DNA from: Acidobacteriota bacterium
Lineage (GTDB): Bacteria > Acidobacteriota > Thermoanaerobaculia > Multivoradales > J023
Reading direction: 5' to 3'
DNA: 64,000 nucleotides
Assembly: GCA_029263395.1 (NCBI GenBank)
Contig: JAJCXO010000138.1
Span: 88,857 to 152,856 of the forward strand
Positions 58,900 through 64,000 of the stretch are shown here, piece by piece. The notes under the pieces were generated by a model. It ran no database searches, had not been told where the DNA came from, and worked only from the letters and a program-made list of their open reading frames with translations. Numbering within the stretch: position 1 is the first letter of the stretch; the number at the start of each line of letters is the position of its first letter. Position numbers and translations under genes: made by a program.

Positions 58900-61329
58900 A
58901 TGACGGCTCTATGGCAAGATCTTCGATTCGCGATCCGTAGCCTGCTGAAGGCACCCGGCTTCACCGCTCTTGCGGCGTTCACCCTGGCTCTCGGGATCGG
59001 CGCCAACACCGCGATTTTCAGCGTTGTACAAGGTGTAGTGCTCGAGCCATTGCCTTATGAGAACCCGCAAGAGATTGTTCGAGTCTGGCCTGCACGACGT
59101 TTTAGCAAAGAGATGCTGGCCGCCTTCGAAGAGGGCACCACCAAGGGAGACAACCGAGTGTTTTCGGCAATCTCGGGCCACTTCTCAGCCACTTTGTCCC
59201 TGCTGGGCACCGACAACCCGGAAGAGCTGACCGGATTGGCCGTCACCCCCGACCACTTTCGGGTCCTCGGCGGCCATGCTGCGATTGGACGCGAGCTCCA
59301 GCCTCAGGACCGCCAGCCCGGCGCTCCGCCGGTGGTGGTGCTGAGTCACTCACTTTGGGAACGAAGGTTTGCAGCCGACCCGAATCTTCTGGGTCGTAGT
59401 GTCTCCCTCGACGGCCTGGGGCACGGCAGTCGGACCGTGGTCGGAGTGATGGCGGCAGACTTCACTCCGTTGGAAATCAAGACACAGTTTTGGGTACCGG
59501 TGACCTTCGACGCCAGCAACCTCGACGACTACCGCGACATGATGGGCTTCGTAGCCCTCGCTCGGTTGGCTCCCGGGTCGACCTTGCACCATGCGGAAGC
59601 CGAAGTGCGCGCCAATGCCGCCAGGCTGCAAGAAACCCTTCCTGACTACCACCCGGAGGACTTGGTGCGCTCGGCCCGCGTCATGCCACTTCATCAAGTC
59701 CTGATCGGAGACGTTCGACCGATTTTGTGGATCCTGCTCGGTGCGGTCGGATTCGTCTTACTGATCGGCTGTTCCAACATCGCCAACATGTTGCTAGCAC
59801 GGGCCGGCAATCGCCACCGCGAAATGGCAATCCGGGCCTCGCTTGGCGCGGAGAGAGGCCGCCTGATCCGCCAGCTATTGACCGAAAGTGCTCTCTTGGG
59901 GGTTTTGGGCGGCAGTAGTGGTCTGCTCGCTGCCATATGGTTGGAATCGTTGCTGATCGACAGCTTGCCGGCGGGCATCCCTCGCGTCGACGCAATCCAT
60001 ATCGGCCTGCCCGAGCTGGGATTCGCCGCCATTTTGTCCGTCGCTGCGGCTCTTCTCGCCGGCTTGCTACCCGCTCTGCGGGCAACACGCCCCCAAAACC
60101 GCGGTACCCTGCGATCAGGAAGCCGCCGATCCTCGGCTGGTCCCGGTCGACATCGCCTCAATCAGGGTTTGGTGATTACAGAAATTGCATTGTCGGTTGT
60201 CCTGGTTGCGGGTGCCGGTCTCATGCTCAAGAGTTTGTGGCTTCTGCAACGGGTCGAGCCCGGTTTTGGTACCACTAACCTTTTGACCCTCCGTTTGTCA
60301 CCAGCAGACGCACGTTATGCTGACGAAGACACCCTGAACGCCTACTACCAAGGGGTGCTGGATGAGGTCGAGGCGTTGCCGGGAGTCGTGGCAGCCAGCG
60401 CAATCAACTTCCTACCGATGACTACCCCCAATGTACGGATGTCTTACAGCCTCTCCGCACAAGTAATCCCGGAGTCCTCCGCCCCGGTAGCCAGCGTGCG
60501 CGCCATTGCACCAAACTACTTCGACACCATGGACATCCCATTGCTCGCTGGCCGCGAGGTGGCATCGGCGGATCGTGCGGGTGCTGTCGAGGTCGGTTGG
60601 ATCAATCAGACGTTGGCTCAACAGGGGTGGCCGGATCAGGACCCTGTCGGTCAACAAATCTTCTGGAGCGATGGCACACCTTGGTTCACGATCGCCGGAG
60701 TGACCAGAGATGTCCACCAGCACCGGCTGGATCTCGCGGCACGTGCGGCGATCTATCGTCCCCTATACCAAGCCGGTGATGAGATCTTGAGCAACGCCAT
60801 GTTCCTGACTGTCCGTACAGCCACGCCGCCGTCGGACCTCGCCCCGGCGGTCCGGAAAGCGATCTGGTCGGTTGACTCCGAAGTGCCGCTCTTCCATCAG
60901 TCGATGGACCAGATCATCGACACCTCCCTGGCAAGCTCGCGCTTCTTCACCCTATTGCTAGCCGCCTTCGGCGCCCTGGCCCTGGCGCTCGGAGCCATCG
61001 GCGTTTACGGCGTAGGCTCTTACGCGGTCAGCCAACGCATCCGCGAGATTGGTATCCGGATGGCCTTGGGAGCGCAACGACGGGTGATGTTACGGTCGTT
61101 GATGGCACGTGAGATGACACCGGTCGCAGTGGGTGTGGTGGTTGGCGTCGTTGGTGCCTTGGCCGCAACACGGGTCCTCGCCAACTCACTTTATGGCGTC
61201 ACTACAACAGACCCGGCAACTTTCGCGACCGTCGCTCTGGTCCTGGCCACGGTGGCGGCAGTGGCGTCGTTTCTGCCAGCCCGCCGAGCCTCCCGGGTCG
61301 ATCCCACCGTCGCCCTGCGGGCCGACTAG
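58900..61329 (+). CDS. ABC transporter permease, MacB/FtsX-like (ADOP type)
   Basis: This 809-aa protein begins WQDLRFAIRSLLKAPGFTALA and continues TLALGIGANTAIFSVVQGVVLEPLPY, the signature of the duplicated orphan permeases abundant in Acidobacteria. Two MacB-type periplasmic domains alternate with two sets of FtsX helices (LGAVGFVLLIGCSNIANMLLARAGNRHREMAIRASLGA-like landmark around residue 290, and ALALGAIGVYGVGSYAVSQRIREIGIRMALGA-like landmark near 700, each abbreviated here). No ATPase gene is adjacent. ATG 58900 is preferred over an in-frame ATG at 58840 because GGGAG lies 7 nt upstream and the sigma-54-like promoter lies between the two. It probably couples to an unlinked ATPase in export or signalling. 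Confidence 0.93.
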   Translation: MTALWQDLRFAIRSLLKAPGFTALAAFTLALGIGANTAIFSVVQGVVLEPLPYENPQEIVRVWPARRFSKEMLAAFEEGTTKGDNRVFSAISGHFSATLSLLGTDNPEELTGLAVTPDHFRVLGGHAAIGRELQPQDRQPGAPPVVVLSHSLWERRFAADPNLLGRSVSLDGLGHGSRTVVGVMAADFTPLEIKTQFWVPVTFDASNLDDYRDMMGFVALARLAPGSTLHHAEAEVRANAARLQETLPDYHPEDLVRSARVMPLHQVLIGDVRPILWILLGAVGFVLLIGCSNIANMLLARAGNRHREMAIRASLGAERGRLIRQLLTESALLGVLGGSSGLLAAIWLESLLIDSLPAGIPRVDAIHIGLPELGFAAILSVAAALLAGLLPALRATRPQNRGTLRSGSRRSSAGPGRHRLNQGLVITEIALSVVLVAGAGLMLKSLWLLQRVEPGFGTTNLLTLRLSPADARYADEDTLNAYYQGVLDEVEALPGVVAASAINFLPMTTPNVRMSYSLSAQVIPESSAPVASVRAIAPNYFDTMDIPLLAGREVASADRAGAVEVGWINQTLAQQGWPDQDPVGQQIFWSDGTPWFTIAGVTRDVHQHRLDLAARAAIYRPLYQAGDEILSNAMFLTVRTATPPSDLAPAVRKAIWSVDSEVPLFHQSMDQIIDTSLASSRFFTLLLAAFGALALALGAIGVYGVGSYAVSQRIREIGIRMALGAQRRVMLRSLMAREMTPVAVGVVVGVVGALAATRVLANSLYGVTTTDPATFATVALVLATVAAVASFLPARRASRVDPTVALRAD

Positions 61330-61416
61330 CAAATACCGTCGCCCTGAGGGCCGACTAGCAAATACCGTCGCCCTGCGGGCCGACTAGCAAATACCGTCGC
61401 CCTGCGGGCTGCCTAG
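61307..61416. repeat. 29-bp tandem repeat, about 4 copies, spanning two gene 3' ends
   Basis: Units starting CCGTCGCCCTG begin at 61307, 61336, 61365 and 61394 with an exact 29-bp period. The first copy encodes the last residues of the permease and its TAG; each copy repeats T-V-A-L-R-A-D-stop in shifting frames. The palindromic CTAG of the last, degenerate copy supplies the stop codon of the convergent aldolase gene. Confidence 0.95.
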
Positions 61417-62354
61417 CAGAAACCAGTTTCAGCCAACACGTCAGCGATTCGCTGGCGCTGGCTGGCGGTGACCGGCATCAGTGGCGGTCGTGGGTGGCTC
61501 GCTGCCAACCCGGCCAGCTCACAGGCAGCTTTGAGGCCAGGAATACCAAACTCAGTCGTTACCAGGCTGGCCAATGGCGACAGCCTTTGTTGAAGGTCCC
61601 GCGCCCGCACGTGCTTGCCAGCTTGCGCAGCTTCGAACAGCTCGATGCACGCTTCGGGGGCAACACAGGCGACGGCCAAAATACCGCCGGTGGCACCCAT
61701 CATGAGCGCCGGATAGAGGATGCCGGCATTGCCAACGATGACGGCGAATTCGGACGGTACGCGACGGATCGTCTCGGTCAGCGCCCCCAAGTTGCCGGAG
61801 CTGTCCTTGACCCCGACAAGGTTGGGATGTTCAGCAAGCTGGGCAAGAGTCGATGGCGAAACCGTCACCCCGGTGTTTTGCGGGATGTTGTACACCAACA
61901 CCGGCAAAGGCGACGCTGACGCAACCTCTCGGAAGAAGGTCTTCAACACGTTTTGAGTCATCGCCGACTTGTAGAAGTAGGGGGTGATGACCAACACCGC
62001 GTCAGCTCCGGCAGCCGCGGCCTGCTCCGTTGCCGCGATCGCAGCCGCTGTCGATTGCTCGTTGACGCCAGCGATAACGAGACGCCCAGGCACAGCCGTT
62101 CGCCGCAACGTTTCCAGCACCCGACGTCGCTCGTCTGCACTCAAGTGGACGGCTTCGCCGTTCGAGCCAAATGCCAGGTAACCTGCCAGCTTGGGTCGGT
62201 TGTAGGTTTCGACATGGGCCACCAAAACGTCGAGATCGAGATCACCGGCCGCATCGAACGGGGTTGTGACTGGCGGGATAATGCCACTCAGTCTCGCGCA
62301 AAGACGTGTGGAGCCAAGACGTGTGGAGCTAGCGTCGAGAGAAGGTTCAGCCAT
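61413..62354 (-). CDS. Dihydrodipicolinate synthase (DapA)/N-acetylneuraminate lyase family aldolase
   Basis: About 313 aa. ATG 62354 is chosen because GGAAG is 9 nt upstream; the longer frame reaching 62420 lacks one. The class I aldolase TIM barrel shows SGIIPPVTTPF, LAFGSNGEAVHLSADER (the G-T-T-G-E region of DapA is G-S-N-G-E here), the Tyr in LVYNIPQNTGV and the Schiff-base Lys in LVGVKDSSGNL. These place it in the DapA/NanA superfamily. The altered T-T pair suggests a keto-acid lyase or 4-hydroxy-2-oxoglutarate aldolase rather than lysine biosynthesis, but this is not decided. The stop codon lies in the 29-bp repeat tract. Confidence 0.88.
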   Translation of the reverse strand: MAEPSLDASSTRLGSTRLCARLSGIIPPVTTPFDAAGDLDLDVLVAHVETYNRPKLAGYLAFGSNGEAVHLSADERRRVLETLRRTAVPGRLVIAGVNEQSTAAAIAATEQAAAAGADAVLVITPYFYKSAMTQNVLKTFFREVASASPLPVLVYNIPQNTGVTVSPSTLAQLAEHPNLVGVKDSSGNLGALTETIRRVPSEFAVIVGNAGILYPALMMGATGGILAVACVAPEACIELFEAAQAGKHVRARDLQQRLSPLASLVTTEFGIPGLKAACELAGLAASHPRPPLMPVTASQRQRIADVLAETGFC

Positions 62355-62529
62355 GTTTTGGATCTTCCAGTGACATTTGTGGGCCCGCACGCCCTTCAGA
62401 TAGAAGCTATTCTGGCGCAAGGTTATGACGAACGACCGTGATAGCCTAGCGCCAATTCGAAACCAAGAGATCCGAGCTCGACCGACCGGCGTCCCAGGCC
62501 CTTCGGCAATCGAGAATCGGACCGTCTCC

Positions 62530-62565
62530 CAGACTGTTTGTCCGTAACAGACTGTTTTTATCCGT
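62530..62565. repeat. 18-bp direct repeat upstream of the metallopeptidase gene
   Basis: CAGACTGTTT followed within a few bases by TCCGTA occurs twice with an 18-bp period, beginning at 62530 and 62548, just before the ribosome binding site of the next gene. A direct-repeat operator or a small slippage duplication are both possible. Confidence 0.6.
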
Positions 62566-62583
62566 ACTTAGGAAAGGGGCGTC

Positions 62584-63435
62584 ATGCGCTGGACACGAGG
62601 TCATGTGAGTGCCAATGTGGAAGATCGCCGAGGTCGCCGTGGGGTCCGCATGCCCGGACGACGGGGCGGAGCCCAGATAGGTTGTGGCGGTTTTTTGATG
62701 TTGCTGCTGCTCAGCGTCGTGTTCAAGCAAGATTTCTTTTCGTTGGTCGGTGCGGGTGGCGGCGGCATGACAGCCCCCACGACAACAGACGCAGGCCTGC
62801 CCCCAGGTCAGGATCCGCAGCAGGAGCTCAAGGAGTTCGTGTCCTTCGTGCTCGACGACACCCAGGCGGTATGGGCTCGTACTTTGGATGGTTATCGCGA
62901 CGCCAAACTTGTGCTGTTTACTGATTCGGTACGATCCGCCTGCGGCTTTGCGCAAGCTGCCAGCGGCCCCTTCTACTGCCCTGGTGACCAGAAGGTTTAC
63001 ATCGACCTTGGCTTCTACCAAGAACTGAGCCGGCGCTTCGGAGCCCCCGGTGACTTTGCCCAGGCCTACGTGTTGGCCCATGAAATTGGCCACCATGTGC
63101 AAACACTCACCGGCCTCTCCAGCCAAGTGCGCCAGGCCCAAAGTCGGAATCCCGGCCAGGCCAACGATCTTTCAGTTCGTATGGAGTTGCAGGCTGACTG
63201 TTATGCTGGGGTCTGGGCCCACTCCACAGCCCAACGCGACTTGCTCGATCGCGGCGATATTGAAGAAGGCATGGGAGCCGCGGCAGCCGTCGGAGACGAC
63301 CGGATCCAACGTATGTCTGGCAAGCGCTACATCAACCCCGAGAGCTTCACTCACGGCTCAGCCGAGCAACGGGTGCAGTGGTTCAAACGTGGCCTGCAGT
63401 CCGGCGACCCCAACACCTGCGACACGTTCAACTAG
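62584..63435 (+). CDS. Neutral zinc metallopeptidase, YpfJ-like
   Basis: This 283-aa protein has an Arg/Gly-rich cytoplasmic N-terminus, one transmembrane helix (CGGFLMLLLLSVVF, about 34-47) and an extracytoplasmic peptidase domain. The zinc-binding motif HEIGHH sits in YVLAHEIGHHVQTLTGL, with a downstream Glu in RMELQADCYAGVWAH as likely third ligand. ACGFAQAASGPFYCPGDQKVYID is characteristic of the family, and the length matches it. AAAGGGG lies about 6 nt before ATG 62584. The biological substrate is unknown. Confidence 0.94.
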   Translation: MRWTRGHVSANVEDRRGRRGVRMPGRRGGAQIGCGGFLMLLLLSVVFKQDFFSLVGAGGGGMTAPTTTDAGLPPGQDPQQELKEFVSFVLDDTQAVWARTLDGYRDAKLVLFTDSVRSACGFAQAASGPFYCPGDQKVYIDLGFYQELSRRFGAPGDFAQAYVLAHEIGHHVQTLTGLSSQVRQAQSRNPGQANDLSVRMELQADCYAGVWAHSTAQRDLLDRGDIEEGMGAAAAVGDDRIQRMSGKRYINPESFTHGSAEQRVQWFKRGLQSGDPNTCDTFN

Positions 63436-63493
63436 ATCACATCCAAGAACGCCCGCTAGTCAGTTGTGCTCGGCTGCGCTTGTCCCGAGCGCT

Positions 63494-64000
63494 TCAGTTG
63501 GCACTGACGAACCGGTCACGGGCGGTAGCACGCAACCGCTCGAAGTCTTCTCTCCGGGTGACCGATAGCGGCACAGTCTCTTGAATCTCGCGCAATAGAT
63601 AGCCCGTGTCCAGCGAATGGCTTTGATGCAAGGAGCGGTAAAGAGCACCAACAACCACTTGTTCGATCTCGGCACCGCTAAATCCAGAGGTCGCTTCGGT
63701 CAGCAAGTCGAGATCGATGTTTTCGGCTTGCTGTTTGCGAATCCCGAGGTGGATACGAAAAATCCCGGCGCGAGCCTCAGCATCTGGAAAGTCGACGAAA
63801 AAAATCTCGTCGAAGCGCCCTTTGCGCAACAATTCGGGTGGCGTCTGAGAGAGATCGTTAGCCGTCGCGACGACAAAAACGGGCTTGGCTTTCTCTTGTA
63901 GCCAGGTCAGAAAAGAACCAAAAATCCGCCGCGAGACACCACCATCCCCCTCCGAATTGCCGGTGGGGGCCATCGCTTTTTCGATCTCATCGATCCACAA
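63494..64000 (-). CDS. AAA-family ATPase (Ycf46/FtsH-like AAA module), 5' part outside window
   Basis: Only the C-terminal 168 residues are visible and the frame is open at the right edge. The Walker B WIDEIEKA is at the start. The second region of homology follows ([32 protein letters not shown], given here as the stretch around residues 41-70, with sensor-1 Asn and arginine fingers), then the lid helix [17 protein letters not shown]. The combination [18 protein letters not shown] is typical of Ycf46-like AAA proteins. It is convergent with the metallopeptidase gene across 58 bp. Function is probably a protein-remodelling ATPase. Confidence 0.88.
   Translation of the reverse strand: MWIDEIEKAMAPTGNSEGDGGVSRRIFGSFLTWLQEKAKPVFVVATANDLSQTPPELLRKGRFDEIFFVDFPDAEARAGIFRIHLGIRKQQAENIDLDLLTEATSGFSGAEIEQVVVGALYRSLHQSHSLDTGYLLREIQETVPLSVTRREDFERLRATARDRFVSAN

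Overview
The window is about 60% GC, gene-dense and bacterial. The best lineage guess is an Acidobacteriota-type genome. The supporting signs are an 809-aa ADOP-type MacB/FtsX permease behind a sigma-54-like promoter, two ECF-sigma/Hanks-kinase gene pairs, a winged-helix/TPR regulator, and abundant secreted or membrane-anchored hydrolases. No rRNA gene, tRNA gene, CRISPR array or complete insertion sequence was recognised. The taxonomic call is inference.

Region 1 (1-28.75 kb, all minus strand) is a large lipopeptide-type NRPS/PKS operon that runs off the left edge. In transcription order it encodes: a LanB-like (lantibiotic dehydratase N-domain) protein; a fatty-acyl-AMP-ligase-ACP-C-A-T-C-A-T megasynthase; a C-A-T-C-A-T NRPS; a C-A-T NRPS whose single adenylation domain is interrupted twice, by a luciferase-like monooxygenase and by an FkbM-type methyltransferase; a free-standing FkbM methyltransferase; and a KS-AT-KR-DH... 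polyketide synthase cut by the window. The last four junctions are 4-bp overlaps and the LanB/NRPS junction overlaps by about 11 bp, so the genes are translationally coupled. Specificity codes read by hand suggest fatty acyl-Leu-(unassigned)-Ala-(basic residue?)-Gly(oxidised/methylated)-malonate... as the nascent chain. The LanB-like enzyme and the doubly interrupted glycine module are the most unusual elements of the window.

Region 2 (29.3-37.1 kb) holds a membrane-anchored prolyl oligopeptidase, a divergent winged-helix/TPR regulator, and an ECF sigma factor coupled to a TPR-rich Ser/Thr kinase with an 18-bp minisatellite at its N-terminus. A 0.9-kb gap follows. It contains a 19-codon ORF with a full-consensus Shine-Dalgarno and a 42-bp tandem/inverted repeat.

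Region 3 (38-47.8 kb) carries lysine 6-aminotransferase, a GNAT acetyltransferase divergent from a polytopic membrane protein (their start codons share a CATG), a rhodanese lipoprotein, a group II PLP decarboxylase, and a second ECF-sigma/kinase pair whose kinase has a polytopic C-terminal domain.

Region 4 (47.8-53.2 kb) is a glucoside/gluconate catabolic operon behind a good sigma-70-like promoter. It encodes a GH3 beta-glucosidase, a GntP permease, a lipoprotein gluconolactonase and gluconokinase, giving glucoside or gluconolactone to gluconate to 6-phosphogluconate.

Region 5 (53.3-64 kb) holds a VOC protein, a decayed DUF4143-type ATPase next to a perfect 17-bp-arm palindrome, a large secreted BNR/Ig/repeat protein with a clear terminator, a NagD-like HAD phosphatase, the ADOP permease, 29-bp tandem repeats carrying stop codons for both flanking genes, a DapA-family aldolase, a YpfJ-like zinc metallopeptidase, and the 3' end of an AAA ATPase gene cut by the right edge.
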